This document shows, one piece after another, positions 51,977-60,663 of a DNA stretch of 64,000 bases. Under the pieces are notes generated by a model, which worked only from the letters and a program-made list of their open reading frames with translations, was not told where the DNA came from and made no database searches. Every line of letters starts with the position of its first letter. The first letter of the stretch is position 1. Source of the DNA: Rhodocyclales bacterium (GTDB lineage Bacteria > Pseudomonadota > Gammaproteobacteria > Burkholderiales > Rhodocyclaceae). The DNA lies in assembly GCA_028292505.1 (NCBI GenBank), contig JAQGMF010000051.1:1-64000 (forward strand), read 5' to 3'. A program made the position numbers and the translations under genes.

Positions 51977-53239
51977 CTAGAGACGCGGTGTCAGTCCATC
52001 GGCCAGCGACAGCCGATAAGCCCGCCAGGCCGGAATCAAGCCAGCCACCAGGCCCGCGAGCAGCATGCCACCGACGAGCAGCCATTCGCTGCCGGAAGCG
52101 GTAAATGCCTTCGTCATGATTCCATAGTTGGCCTGCAACCACGGCCCGCCCAGCCACAGTCCTGCGCACAGCGCAGCCCAACCGGCGAGCGTGCCGAGCA
52201 AGGTTACCGTCAACGCTTCCAGCAACAATAGCAGCAGAATCCTGCGCGGGCTTGCGCCGACCGAGCGCAGGACCGCCAATTCGCGCCGCCTTGCATCGAG
52301 CCCGGCCAGCAAGGTCGCGACCAGCCCGGCGAGACCGACCACGGCTACTGCCAGCGACACGAACATGAGCGCCCGCTCGCCGAGCTGTGCGACCTCCCAT
52401 AACTGATCGAGCGCCACGCCGGGCATCACGCCCATCAGCGCCTCGTCCTTGTAAGCGGCAATCTCGCGTTGCATGGCGAATACCTGTGCGCGGCTCTTCA
52501 GCCCTAGCATCACGGCCGTTACGGTCTTTGGCGTGAGATCGAACTTCTTCACGTATTGCGCCGGGATCGACACACCCGGCATCGGCGCACCGGCTTGCCA
52601 GTCGAGGTGGATTGCTTCCATACCGGCAAGACTGATGAACAAGGTGCGGTCGACCGGCGTGCCGGTCGCTTGCAGCACACCGGTTACGGTGAAGGGTTTG
52701 TCGGCGTGTTCCGCGCCAATATTGGCGCCACTGCCATGTGTCAGTACCACCTTGTCGCCGAGCTTGTAGTTCTGCGCTCGCGCTACGTCCGAGCCGAGCA
52801 CAAGTTCGAACACATCGCCGAAAGCATGACCTTGCGCGAACTGCAGCGCCTGATCGTCGCCATAATGAAAGCGTTGGAAGTATGCTGATTGCGTAGCGAG
52901 CACCGGGAAGCCGCGGTGCGAGTCGCCCAGCGATACGGGCAGCGCCCACGCCACCGCCGGGTGCGCGGCGAGCCATTGCGCCGAGCGCCAGTCCATGTTC
53001 TGCGTGGCATCGCCGATGTGGAACACGGTATAAAGCATTAAGGAAAGGCCGCTGCCGCGCGGTCCGACGACGAGGTCGGTAGCGGACACCGATGCTGAAA
53101 AACTGTCGCGCACGTCCTGCCGTACACGGGCCACACCGAGTAGTAGCAATGCCGCCAGCATGATCGAGACAAGTGTCAGGCTGAGCGCCAGACGGCGATT
53201 CCAGGCGCTCGCCAGGGCAAGGCGCAGCAGCGCGCTCAT
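51977..53239 (-). CDS. FtsX/MacB-type ABC transporter permease
   Basis: 420 residues. One N-terminal membrane helix, a large periplasmic domain (about 45-280) and three C-terminal helices (about 290-410) give the FtsX/MacB layout. The helices include V-G-L-A-G-L-V-A-T-L-L-A-G-L-D-A-R-R-R-E-L-A-V-L-R, the typical cytoplasmic coupling segment. This class usually exports or remodels the envelope, not simple uptake, so its role in a zinc operon is unclear. The start overlaps the ATPase stop by four bases (ATGA). Confidence 0.9.
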   Translation of the reverse strand: MSALLRLALASAWNRRLALSLTLVSIMLAALLLLGVARVRQDVRDSFSASVSATDLVVGPRGSGLSLMLYTVFHIGDATQNMDWRSAQWLAAHPAVAWALPVSLGDSHRGFPVLATQSAYFQRFHYGDDQALQFAQGHAFGDVFELVLGSDVARAQNYKLGDKVVLTHGSGANIGAEHADKPFTVTGVLQATGTPVDRTLFISLAGMEAIHLDWQAGAPMPGVSIPAQYVKKFDLTPKTVTAVMLGLKSRAQVFAMQREIAAYKDEALMGVMPGVALDQLWEVAQLGERALMFVSLAVAVVGLAGLVATLLAGLDARRRELAVLRSVGASPRRILLLLLLEALTVTLLGTLAGWAALCAGLWLGGPWLQANYGIMTKAFTASGSEWLLVGGMLLAGLVAGLIPAWRAYRLSLADGLTPRL

Positions 53240-53943
53240 GCCGCTTCCCCGATACCGCCTGCGCGATTGATCTGCGGCAGCGACACGACGCGCGAGAAGT
53301 GCGCCGCGAGACGTTGGTCATGGCTCACGAAAAGCAGGGCCGCGCCACTTGCCGCGCACTCGCTGCGCAGTAGATTGAGAAAACCTACCTGCCGCGCGGC
53401 GTCCAGCGCCGAGGTGGGTTCATCGGCAATCAGCAATTCAGGCCGACCGATCAGCGCGCGTGCTGCCGCAACGCGCTGCTGTTGGCCAACTGACAAGGCC
53501 GTGGCCGGACGTGCCCACAAACTGCGATCCAGATCAAGATGCGTCAGCAGACGCTCTGCAGTCGCGTGAGCATCTTTGGACTGCGTGCGACGACGTGCCG
53601 AAAAGCGGCAAGGCAACAGCACGTTGTCGAGGACCGTGAGATAAGGCAGGAGATTGAACTGCTGGAAGATGAAACCGATGTGATCCACGCGCAGGCGATC
53701 TCGCCGTGCCGATGATATGTCATCGTAATTTTGTCCAAGCAGGCGCACCACACCCTGCTGTGGCAAGAGCACGCCAGCCAGCAAGGCCAGCAGCGTGCTC
53801 TTGCCGCTGCCGCTCTCGCCGTGCAGGAAAACGTCCTCTCCCGGCGTCAGCGAAAATTCCGCCAAGTCCAGACATGCGGCGCGCTGGCGCGGCCAACTGA
53901 AAACAAGATCGCTGAGTTCGACGACCGGCGTGCGCGTGCTCAT
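53236..53943 (-). CDS. ABC transporter ATP-binding protein (MacB/LolD type)
   Basis: 235 residues. Walker A is G-E-S-G-S-G-K-S-T-L-L-A-L-L, the signature L-S-V-G-Q-Q-Q-R-V-A-A-A-R-A-L, Walker B L-L-I-A-D-E-P-T-S-A-L-D and the H-loop S-H-D-Q-R. It pairs with the FtsX-type permease. It starts 10 bases downstream of the DUF2796 gene stop, in the same operon. Confidence 0.92.
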   Translation of the reverse strand: MSTRTPVVELSDLVFSWPRQRAACLDLAEFSLTPGEDVFLHGESGSGKSTLLALLAGVLLPQQGVVRLLGQNYDDISSARRDRLRVDHIGFIFQQFNLLPYLTVLDNVLLPCRFSARRRTQSKDAHATAERLLTHLDLDRSLWARPATALSVGQQQRVAAARALIGRPELLIADEPTSALDAARQVGFLNLLRSECAASGAALLFVSHDQRLAAHFSRVVSLPQINRAGGIGEAA

Positions 53944-53953
53944 CGTTGCCCCA

Positions 53954-54505
53954 TCACCATTGCATTGTGCGCGAGGTAGGCGTCAACCTTGCCGCATGCT
54001 GGCGCTTCGGCGTAACCAGTTTCACGTCCAGCGTCTTCATGTTCGCAAAGCCATCGAAGAGTTGCACCGTCAGGCTGTTCAAGGCAGCAATCTTGTCGCA
54101 GCGGAAGCTGAAGTTTGCATCCAGGTCGGCATGCTCACCGTGCTCTACCGCAGCTTGCGTGTTCGCGGGAGCTTCGCCCAGCAATGCGGGATCCAGCGCG
54201 CTGGATGCCAGTTTCACGCTCACCGGCTTACAAGCGGCCTGCGAGTTTGTCACGAAGACCTTATCCGCTGCGCGCAGGCTTGCCGCCATCGAACGCACCT
54301 TGTTAATCTCCGCTGGCGTCTTCGGTGCGCGCTCGAAGCCGATCAGGTTGTCGAGTGGCGATTCCATCGCGATCGACAGTGTGTTGCCTTCGATACTTAC
54401 TTCGAGATTGGCGAGGCCATGAACATGGGCCTCGGCTGCCCAAGCGGGAGTAGATAGCGCCGACATTGAAACAGCCAGATACATCGGCAGGAATTTACGG
54501 CGCAT
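53954..54505 (-). CDS. ZrgA-like periplasmic protein (DUF2796)
   Basis: 183 residues. A signal peptide (about 1-23, ending A-W-A-A) is followed by the family block H-V-H-G-L-A-N-L-E-V and E-S-P-L-D-N-L-I-G-F-E. The His-x-His motif at the start of the mature protein could bind zinc. DUF2796 includes Vibrio cholerae ZrgA, encoded in a zinc-regulated transport operon. Two cysteines (A-A-C-K-P and F-R-C-D) are conserved-looking. It lies between the ZIP and ABC genes; a zinc-binding or delivery role is inferred. Confidence 0.85.
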   Translation of the reverse strand: MRRKFLPMYLAVSMSALSTPAWAAEAHVHGLANLEVSIEGNTLSIAMESPLDNLIGFERAPKTPAEINKVRSMAASLRAADKVFVTNSQAACKPVSVKLASSALDPALLGEAPANTQAAVEHGEHADLDANFSFRCDKIAALNSLTVQLFDGFANMKTLDVKLVTPKRQHAARLTPTSRTMQW

Positions 54506-54567
54506 GGACTACGTCTCCCGGAATTGAAGCGATGGATTGTTTCGCGAGGCATTCGCCTTGAAGTGCA

Positions 54568-55371
54568 TCAATGCTCGCCCAGCACACTCGCGGCAATCAC
54601 CACCACACCGATCACCATCCAGGCGGTCTGCCACATCGATGTATGCCGATGTCCTTCATTGCGCAACAAGGGCAGAAGGTCGGAAATTGCGATATACAGA
54701 AAGCTGGCCGCAGCAATGACAAGTACATACGGCAGCACGACCTGCGTCTGGCGCAGAGCGAAGTAGCCGATCAGGCCGCCCAGCACTGCACTCATGCTGG
54801 ACAGGGCATTCATGGCCATCGAACGCCAACGCGAGTAGCCCGCAGCGCGCACGATGGCAAATCCGCCAGCCTCATGAGGAATTTCATGGGCGATCACCGC
54901 GAAGGCGGTCGACCAACCCAGCGCCGGACTCGTCAGGAATGTCGCGGCAAGCAACACGCCATCGACGAAATTATGAAAGCTACCACCGACCAACACCGCC
55001 ATGACGGTATTGCGTTGCACGCCATGATGGGCGTGCGAGTGCCCATGCTTGTGTTCGTGGGGCGGACAGTGATGGTCATGGCCTTGTTCGTCGGCATGCG
55101 AGTGACGCCACACGGCAATGCGCTCCAGACCATAGAAACTTAACAAACCCAGCAGCATGCTTGTGAACAAGCGGTGCGGCGCCACGCCCGATTCGAAGGC
55201 CTCCGGCAGTACATCGAGCAGCGCCACGGCAAGCAGTACTCCCGTGGCAAAACCCACCATGCGTGGCATCCAACGTTGTGGCAAGCCAGCCATCACGATG
55301 CCGGCAGCAATGGCGCTGAGTACGCCGCCGAGCATGGTTGCGAAGAAAATTTGTATGAGGATATGCATCAA
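54568..55371 (-). CDS. ZIP-family metal transporter (probable zinc importer)
   Basis: 267 residues with about eight membrane segments. Helix IV carries H-N-F-V-D-G-V-L-L-A-A and helix V H-E-I-P-H-E-A-G-G-F-A-I, the two metal-binding motifs. A His-rich cytoplasmic loop lies between helices III and IV (H-S-H-A-D-E-Q-G-H-D-H-H, then H-K-H-G-H-S-H-A-H-H). It moves Zn2+ or related divalent ions into the cytoplasm. It lies 30 bases after zur in the same operon. The ATG at 55371 overlaps no other gene. Confidence 0.92.
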   Translation of the reverse strand: MMHILIQIFFATMLGGVLSAIAAGIVMAGLPQRWMPRMVGFATGVLLAVALLDVLPEAFESGVAPHRLFTSMLLGLLSFYGLERIAVWRHSHADEQGHDHHCPPHEHKHGHSHAHHGVQRNTVMAVLVGGSFHNFVDGVLLAATFLTSPALGWSTAFAVIAHEIPHEAGGFAIVRAAGYSRWRSMAMNALSSMSAVLGGLIGYFALRQTQVVLPYVLVIAAASFLYIAISDLLPLLRNEGHRHTSMWQTAWMVIGVVVIAASVLGEH

Positions 55372-55401
55372 TGATATTCCGATCCTGTTTTCGTGCTGAT
55401 G

Positions 55402-55830
55402 CTATTTCGCGGCAGTGTGCCGGTCACATTGGGCACATTGTCCCGTCACGCTGAGCCCCACCGATTTCGCCGAAAAGCCTTTTGGTAAGGCAGGCTGCGC
55501 GATCTGTACATCGTCCAGACAAAACACCTTGCCGCAGTCCTCGCAGCGGAAATGGGCATGTTGGTCGTGCTGCGGCGCATTCGGCGCTGCGAGACTGAAA
55601 CGGAACACGCGCTGCGCATCTGTCACGCGATGCGCCAAGCCACTCTCGACCAACCAATCGAGCACGCGATAAAGCGTCACGCGGTCAATGTCCAGATCAG
55701 ACAGCGCCGCTTCCACGTCGTGATGGCTCAAGGCGCGATCCGCGCCCTCAAGCAAACGCAGTACGGCCAAGCGTGCGGGGGTGACGCGAGCGCCTAGAGC
55801 GCGAATGCGTGTGGCCGGATCGGAATTCAT
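55402..55830 (-). CDS. zur: Fur-family regulator, probable zinc uptake regulator Zur
   Basis: 142 residues. The winged helix (A-R-V-T-P-A-R-L-A-V-L-R-L-L and D-R-V-T-L-Y-R-V-L-D-W-L) is followed by a dimerisation domain with H-D-Q-H-A-H-F and two cysteine pairs, C-E-D-C-G and C-A-Q-C-D, which hold structural zinc. It lacks the usual Fur histidine-rich cluster, and its neighbours are a ZIP transporter and ZrgA, so Zur is preferred over Fur. It is the first gene of the minus arm and has a Zur-like palindrome 31 bases before its ATG. Confidence 0.88.
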   Translation of the reverse strand: MNSDPATRIRALGARVTPARLAVLRLLEGADRALSHHDVEAALSDLDIDRVTLYRVLDWLVESGLAHRVTDAQRVFRFSLAAPNAPQHDQHAHFRCEDCGKVFCLDDVQIAQPALPKGFSAKSVGLSVTGQCAQCDRHTAAK

Positions 55831-55860
55831 GGGGTCGATTGAAACACAGGATGCACGTTA

Positions 55861-55877
55861 ATGCAATCTTGTTGCAT
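55861..55877 (-). promoter_or_regulatory. Zur-type operator upstream of zur
   Basis: ATGCAAT-CTT-GTTGCAT is a palindrome with one mismatch between arms and the same half-site and spacing as the site at 45924-45940. On the minus strand an AT-rich TTATAT that may be the -10 lies just before it, so binding would block zur transcription (autoregulation). Confidence 0.65.
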
Positions 55878-56011
55878 ATAATCGAAATGCCGACGCAAAT
55901 GAGAAGGTCGCAGCGAACAGGAACTATCCGGATACCGCCTGGTTCATAATGGCTTGTACCGTTGCTAAACGATGCGAGCACCTGCACTCGTTCCTTGTCT
56001 GTGGAGACATC

Positions 56012-56227
56012 ATGAAGACACTGCTGATTATTGCGTCGATCCTGGGACTGAGCGCATGTGCTTCGTCCCCCCAAATAAGTTCCGTCGTGAATGGTTACAG
56101 GTACACGACAGGCCCGAGCGACGCGAACGATCCGCGTTTGCGGAGCCCCGCGTTTTACATGGACGACGACAAGCCGCCTTACGAATACGTCGGCCCGGGC
56201 CGTCCTTTCTGGCCGGGAGCCAAATGA
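56012..56227 (+). CDS. Small lipoprotein
   Basis: 71 residues. The signal sequence M-K-T-L-L-I-I-A-S-I-L-G-L ends in the lipobox L-S-A-C. The mature part is short and Pro/Asp-rich (D-D-D-K-P-P-Y-E-Y-V-G-P-G-R-P-F-W-P-G) with no family I recognise. GGAGA precedes the ATG at 56012. The gene is in the scar region before a decayed glycine-zipper gene on the other strand. Confidence 0.65.
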   Translation: MKTLLIIASILGLSACASSPQISSVVNGYRYTTGPSDANDPRLRSPAFYMDDDKPPYEYVGPGRPFWPGAK

Positions 56228-56422
56228 ATGGCGTGGAATCGCGGTGGCTAGGCTTGCCATCGCAATGTAACGAGCCGGTGCGAGCGCGGCACATCAAGTG
56301 AGTCCCCGTCGTCGTTCGGTGCAATATGCGAGGGGAATATCGAGCTTCGGGAGGGAACGAAGCTTCCAGAAAGCGACGGCCGTATCTGCGTGTTGACGCG
56401 GATACCGCCGTCGCCTTGACGA

Positions 56423-56912
56423 CTACCAGCGGCGGTGACCGAAGTGGCGTGAGTAGCCGAAATCGAAGTAGAGCGACAGCCCCCAATAGACCGGAGCATG
56501 GCGATAAACGACCACCGGATTTTCTTCGACGACTGTGGTCGTTGTCGGGGCGGGCGTGACGGCCGCACCTTCCACGTTCACGCTGATCGGCACCCATTCG
56601 CCAGGATCGCTGGCCATGCGCGTCGTATAACGCTGACCAGCATATTCATACGCCACGTCGTAGCCGACCGTGCGTTGCTGCGACGTTTGCGTCGTCTGGC
56701 AACGGCGAACTGTTTGCGCGGTGGTCTGACCATCTTGATTGTCCACCCGGTCGCCAACGACCGCGCCCCGTGATGGCGCCCACGGCCGTTGCGGCCAACT
56801 TGCCACCACCTCTGCCTACCGTGCTGCCATGCAGGCCGCCAGCGACGCCACCGATAATGGCACCACCCGTCGAACGTGGTTGCTGCACTTGCATCTGCTC
56901 ATCCCAGCACGC
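56423..56912 (-). pseudogene. Glycine-zipper 2TM protein gene, frameshifted and N-terminally truncated
   Basis: The minus strand carries a glycine-zipper domain, S-T-G-G-A-I-I-G-G-V-A-G-G then G-G-G-K-L-A-A-T-A-V-G-A-I-T-G, in one frame. It is followed in another frame by G-A-V-V-G-D-R-V-D-N-Q-D and R-T-V-G-Y-D-V-A-Y-E-Y-A-G-Q-R-Y-T-T-R-M, as in known full-length proteins. The shift lies in a GC run near 56764-56771 (one extra C). The usual signal peptide is missing: an in-frame stop at 56919-56921 lies where the malQ remnant begins. The product would otherwise be an outer-membrane-associated protein. A sequencing error could explain the shift, not the truncation. Confidence 0.75.
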
Positions 56913-57157
56913 CCGACGCTATCTCGGCATCGACGGTCACGAAATCAATTGGGAACTGATGCGTGCGGCCTGCGCCAGCGTCGCCAATGCGACGATTTAT
57001 CCCCTGTAGGACATTCTCGGCGCGGGCGCCGACGCCCGCAAGATATGTCTGGTCGCCTGGACGGAAACGGCGCTGGCGCTTTACTTGGGACCAATGGCAA
57101 GCCGGCCATGCGCAGCACCTGGACAGACTGATGGCCCTCTACGAACGCTGCCAGTAA
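56905..57157 (+). pseudogene. malQ: Decayed 3' end of malQ (4-alpha-glucanotransferase)
   Basis: The plus strand encodes R-R-Y-L-G-I-D-G-H-E-I-N-W-E-L-M-R-A, then A-S-V-A-N-A-T-I-Y-P-L, followed by TAG (57007-57009) and then D-I-L-G. After a frameshift, W-R-F-T-W-D-Q-W-Q-A-G-H-A-Q-H-L and L-M-A-L-Y-E-R follow, ending in TAA at 57155-57157. These match the MalQ C-terminus. No N-terminal part is present, so the gene is a fragment with at least one nonsense change and one shift. It meets the truncated glycine-zipper gene at about 56910. Confidence 0.7.
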
Positions 57158-57350
57158 GAAATCAACGCAAGCTGAATTTATTTCACGGCTCGTTGCGGGA
57201 AATGCGGGCATTTCCGCCACGAAGCGCTGGGCATGGTGGTTGCAGCAATTCACTTAATCCGCTGGTTCGAAATACTCGCGGTGTGGTTGCATGCGTCAAT
57301 ATCGCCGCATTGCAACGCTTCATCCCCCAAATCATCATCAAGGAGAAATC

Positions 57351-57770
57351 ATGAAAAATATCATCATGCGTGCCGCTGTCGCGGCATTTTGTTGCACCGC
57401 TGCGGTGACATGGGCGCAATCGGGCGGTGGAGGTGGCGGCGGTGGTGGCGGTCCCGGTACAGGGCCTGGTTCAACGACCGGTGCTGCGGGAGTCGGCGGC
57501 AGTGCCGGAACGACTGGAAACGGAACCAATGGCAGTGCCGGAATGAACGGCGCTGCAGGCGCAAATGGCGCGGTCGGAACGCCGGGTACACCTTCCAATG
57601 GCATAGGCGGCAACAATTCAAACAGCATAGGCGGGAGCAACGATACGAGCGTGACGGGAACCAATAGCGCAACCGGAAGCGGCTCCAGCGGTATGGCGTC
57701 GAGCAGCCGCTCGCACAGCCGCAAGCATAAAAGCGGGAGCAGCAGTTCCGCAAGCAGCACGAACCACTAA
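57351..57770 (+). CDS. Glycine-rich secreted protein of low complexity
   Basis: 139 residues. A signal peptide (about 1-22, ending T-W-A-Q) is followed by a run of ten glycines, then Gly/Ala/Thr/Asn repeats of the type G-A-A-G-A-N-G-A-V-G and S-N-G-I-G-G-N-N-S-N-S. A Ser-rich basic tail with S-H-S-R-K-H-K-S ends the protein. No fold or family is assigned; the composition suggests an extracellular or envelope structural protein. AAGGAG lies five bases before the ATG at 57351. The palindrome after it could terminate transcription. Confidence 0.65.
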   Translation: MKNIIMRAAVAAFCCTAAVTWAQSGGGGGGGGGGPGTGPGSTTGAAGVGGSAGTTGNGTNGSAGMNGAAGANGAVGTPGTPSNGIGGNNSNSIGGSNDTSVTGTNSATGSGSSGMASSSRSHSRKHKSGSSSSASSTNH

Positions 57771-57780
57771 AAGGCTATGG

Positions 57781-57831
57781 ATCCCGGCCCGGGGTAGCCG
57801 GTTTATCCCGAGCTTGTCGAGGGGCCGGGAT
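57781..57831. repeat. Palindromic repeat with 10-bp arms (ATCCCGGCCC)
   Basis: ATCCCGGCCC (57781-57790) and GGGCCGGGAT (57822-57831) are exact inverted copies 31 bases apart, followed by GACAA. The minus-strand reading begins GTCATCCCGGCCCC, a widespread intergenic repeat type related in its outer part to the 6513-6538 element. It lies between the glycine-rich gene and the convergent glycan cluster. Confidence 0.6.
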
Positions 57832-57904
57832 GACAATGTTAGGGTCGATGGTCGCGCGACACGGCGAGCCGCTCACGCTTCCTTTCGGCGCTGCGGGCGG
57901 CTCA

Positions 57905-58807
57905 TCAATTTCCTGTTTGCGATCGAGGTGTGCCCACATTCGTCTCCGGGCCGCGATGGATCTGTCGCCACATCGCTTGAACCGGCGCGGGTACTACATG
58001 ACGATTGAGTAATAGCCAGGGTGTTTTACGCAAGGTCTGCAAGCCTACTTTCAGCAGGCTGTGTTCGCGTCGCAAAAGTGGCACCAGCGCCAACGTTTCG
58101 CCGAGGGCCAGGCGCACAGGCAGGCGCAGCCATGCCGTCCACAGCGCGTTGCGCAGAAGCAGCCAGCGACGTTGCGGTACGTCGCGTTGCTGCGATGGAA
58201 AGTGGCAGGTCCTTATGTCCGCGCAATACACGATTCTCCAGCCGAGTGCGACCAGGTCGAGTGCCAACGGTGCTTCCTCGCCGCCAATGAAAAGTTCCGG
58301 CATATAACCGCCGACTTCGCGGAACGCTGCGACACGCACGACGCAGGCGCCCGCCATGAAGCCGAGCAGCGCCTTGCCAGGCAGTCCCTGTGAATCGAAT
58401 GGGCTGTCGGCCATCGGGCGACATGCAGGATCGTCGCGGCGCGCGGTGCCAATCAGTACATGCGCGGATATGACAGCAACATTGTTGTACTTGTCGAGAA
58501 TATCCGCCGCCTTGCCAAGACTCCCCGCATCCCAGACCGTGTCATCGTCGGAGAATGCCACGTAGGGAGTGGTGGCTTTGTCCAGGCCAAGATTGCGACC
58601 GGCCGCGCCGGCATTATGCGGATTACGTATCACGACGACCTGCGGAAAGCGTTCCAGTACCGCCTCCGCCGTGCCGTCGTGGCTGGCGTTGTCGACCAAC
58701 AGGACGGGTAGCTGTTCAGGCAGCGCCGTCAGGGCAGCCAGCGTGCACAATACTTCTTCACGCCGGTTGTAGGTGAGCACCACGATGCTTACACGTTGTT
58801 CCGTCAT
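57905..58807 (-). CDS. Glycosyltransferase family 2
   Basis: 300 residues. The GT-A domain opens S-I-V-V-L-T-Y-N-R-R-E-E-V and has L-L-V-D-N-A-S-H-D-G-T-A, N-A-G-A-A-G-R-N-L-G-L and the metal-site F-S-D-D-D-T-V-W. It probably adds a rhamnose-like or other sugar in surface-glycan assembly. It overlaps the PIG-L gene by four bases (ATGA) and is the last gene of the cluster before the palindromic repeat. Confidence 0.88.
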   Translation of the reverse strand: MTEQRVSIVVLTYNRREEVLCTLAALTALPEQLPVLLVDNASHDGTAEAVLERFPQVVVIRNPHNAGAAGRNLGLDKATTPYVAFSDDDTVWDAGSLGKAADILDKYNNVAVISAHVLIGTARRDDPACRPMADSPFDSQGLPGKALLGFMAGACVVRVAAFREVGGYMPELFIGGEEAPLALDLVALGWRIVYCADIRTCHFPSQQRDVPQRRWLLLRNALWTAWLRLPVRLALGETLALVPLLRREHSLLKVGLQTLRKTPWLLLNRHVVPAPVQAMWRQIHRGPETNVGTPRSQTGN

Positions 58808-59526
58808 GGCGTACCTTCCTGTGGCTGCAGCAGCCAGTATCTTTCCGGCATATAGAGATCATCGTGCCCGTGCGGGCCGAAAGCGCGCAACTGACTGGCG
58901 TATTGCTCGACGGCGTGGCGTTTGCGCGCGTAATCCTGCGGCGTGATGGAGGGCGAGACCGGCGTGGCGACGATACCCCGATTGGCAAAAGCGCAAAGGC
59001 GCCCTTGCGTCGCGCCTGCCTGACGGCGATAGAGGGCGTCTTCGTAGGCGATACACAGGGCATGCGAGAGATCCAGCGCGTGGTGCAACAGCAGCGTGAT
59101 ACAGGCTTCGCTGACGCGCAGATGGTCGGAGTGGAACAGGCCGAAAGGCATTAGCACAGCAGCCGGCACCAGCGAACGCACGCAATCGCGGATGGCCGGG
59201 GCGAGGTCTCGTTCGTCGCTGCGCGGCGCGTACTGGTCGTCGATGAAATCGAGCCAGCGGCAATGGGCTTGCAGCGCCGCAGTGGCACGCTGGTCTTCGA
59301 CGCGGCGTGCCTGCTGGGCAGTGGCGGCATCACTGAAGCCGCAGTGTCTATCCCATTCCGTCTGCATATTCGGATCGGCCGGTATGCCAGCGAAAACGGT
59401 AAGCACCGTGCAACCCGGATGCGCGGCCATGAAAGCGCCACAACTGAAAACCGCATCGTCCATGTGCGGCGAGATCACCAGCGCATTGGCAATACTGGCG
59501 ACCCTATCGTGCAGGACGCGGCTCAT
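58804..59526 (-). CDS. PIG-L family deacetylase
   Basis: 240 residues. The zinc motif is S-P-H-M-D-D-A-V-F-S (P-H-x-D-D) near residue 20, with a second metal histidine in F-H-S-D-H-L. PIG-L enzymes remove an acetyl group from N-acetylglucosamine-type residues; in surface-glycan clusters they may act on a lipid-linked or sugar intermediate. It lies 18 bases after the epimerase. Confidence 0.88.
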   Translation of the reverse strand: MSRVLHDRVASIANALVISPHMDDAVFSCGAFMAAHPGCTVLTVFAGIPADPNMQTEWDRHCGFSDAATAQQARRVEDQRATAALQAHCRWLDFIDDQYAPRSDERDLAPAIRDCVRSLVPAAVLMPFGLFHSDHLRVSEACITLLLHHALDLSHALCIAYEDALYRRQAGATQGRLCAFANRGIVATPVSPSITPQDYARKRHAVEQYASQLRAFGPHGHDDLYMPERYWLLQPQEGTP

Positions 59527-59544
59527 GGCAGCTCGGCGACCGGC

Positions 59545-60519
59545 TCAGGCTGCTTGCGCGCTGCGCGTGGCGAAGCAGGTGCGTTCGAAATATTCGGCAG
59601 TTCGGCGCAGACCGTCTTCCAGCGATGTGGTCGGCGCCCAGCCGAGTTTCTCGCGCGCCAGCGTGATGTCGGGACAGCGCTGCAACGGATCGTCGCAGGG
59701 CAGGGGTTTGAAGACGATTTCAGACGATGAGCCGGTGATGCGCAGCACTTCGCGCGCGATGGCGAGCATGCTCAGTTCATGGGGATTGCCGAGGTTGACC
59801 GGACCGGTGAATTCCTCCGGGCTCTTCACGAAGCGCACGAAGGCTTCGATCATGTCATCGACATAGCAGAAGGCGCGAGTCTGGGACCCGTCGCCATAGA
59901 CGGTCAAGGGTTTGCCGGCCAATGCCTGCATGATGAAATTTGACACCACGCGGCCGTCGTTGGGATGCATGCGCGGGCCATAGGTATTGAAGATGCGCGC
60001 GATCTTCACCGACAGGCCATGTTGACGGCGGTAGTCCATGAACAGGGTTTCGGCGCAGCGCTTGCCTTCGTCATAACAGGAGCGCGGGCCGATGGAATTG
60101 ACGTGTCCCCAGTACTGCTCGGGCTGCGGGTGTATCTTCGGATCGCCGTAGATTTCGCTCGTCGAAGCCTGGAAGATGCGCGCCTTCACGCGCTTGGCAA
60201 GCCCGAGCATATTGATCGCGCCATGCACACTGGTCTTGGTCGTCTGCACCGGGTCGAACTGATAGTGCACAGGCGAGGCCGGGCAGGCCAGATTGAAGAT
60301 CTCATCGACCTCGACGTACAAAGGAAAGGTGATGTCATGGCGCATCAGCTCGAAGCGCGGGTTGTCGAGCAAGTGCGCCACGTTGGCGCGTGTGCCGGTG
60401 TAGAAGTTGTCCACGCACAACAAATCGTGACCCTCTTCGAGCAGGCGCTCGCACAGATGGGAACCGAGAAAACCAGCGCCACCGGTCACCAGCACACGCT
60501 TGCGGATATCTCCTCTCAT
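59545..60519 (-). CDS. NAD-dependent epimerase/dehydratase, UDP-xylose synthase (UXS)-like
   Basis: 324 residues. The NAD motif is [14 protein letters not shown] near the start, with the SDR active site Y-D-E-G-K-R and the UXS-typical [21 protein letters not shown] enzymes decarboxylate UDP-glucuronate to UDP-xylose. AGGAGA precedes the ATG. The sugar donor it makes would be used by the glycosyltransferases of this cluster. Confidence 0.88.
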   Translation of the reverse strand: MRGDIRKRVLVTGGAGFLGSHLCERLLEEGHDLLCVDNFYTGTRANVAHLLDNPRFELMRHDITFPLYVEVDEIFNLACPASPVHYQFDPVQTTKTSVHGAINMLGLAKRVKARIFQASTSEIYGDPKIHPQPEQYWGHVNSIGPRSCYDEGKRCAETLFMDYRRQHGLSVKIARIFNTYGPRMHPNDGRVVSNFIMQALAGKPLTVYGDGSQTRAFCYVDDMIEAFVRFVKSPEEFTGPVNLGNPHELSMLAIAREVLRITGSSSEIVFKPLPCDDPLQRCPDITLAREKLGWAPTTSLEDGLRRTAEYFERTCFATRSAQAA

Positions 60520-60597
60520 GAGCTTTCTCCTGAATATGCAAAATGCGTTTCAAATGATTCGATGCACGCCACTCGTCAAAAGGACTGGCATCGTCGA

Positions 60598-60647
60598 AGC
60601 CGTTCGCCCCGAGTGGCTGCGGCTGTATCGAAGGGCTGACGAAGCCA
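60598..60647. repeat. Imperfect inverted repeat in the 144-base gap before the epimerase gene
   Basis: CGTTCGCCCC and GAAGGGCTGACG lie as imperfect inverted copies around a GC-rich centre. The pattern resembles common REP-type elements (CGTTCGCCC-TGAGC-type). It lies between the GT4 and UXS-like genes, within one transcription direction. Low confidence. Confidence 0.35.
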
Positions 60648-60663
60648 CGTGTTGTGCGAGCCT

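Noticed and set aside
51969..53321. Upstream continuation of the DUF3299 frame through the permease gene (673 codons in total)
   Set aside because: The extra part is an out-of-frame reading of the FtsX-type permease. The true start at 51968 has its own AGGAG site.
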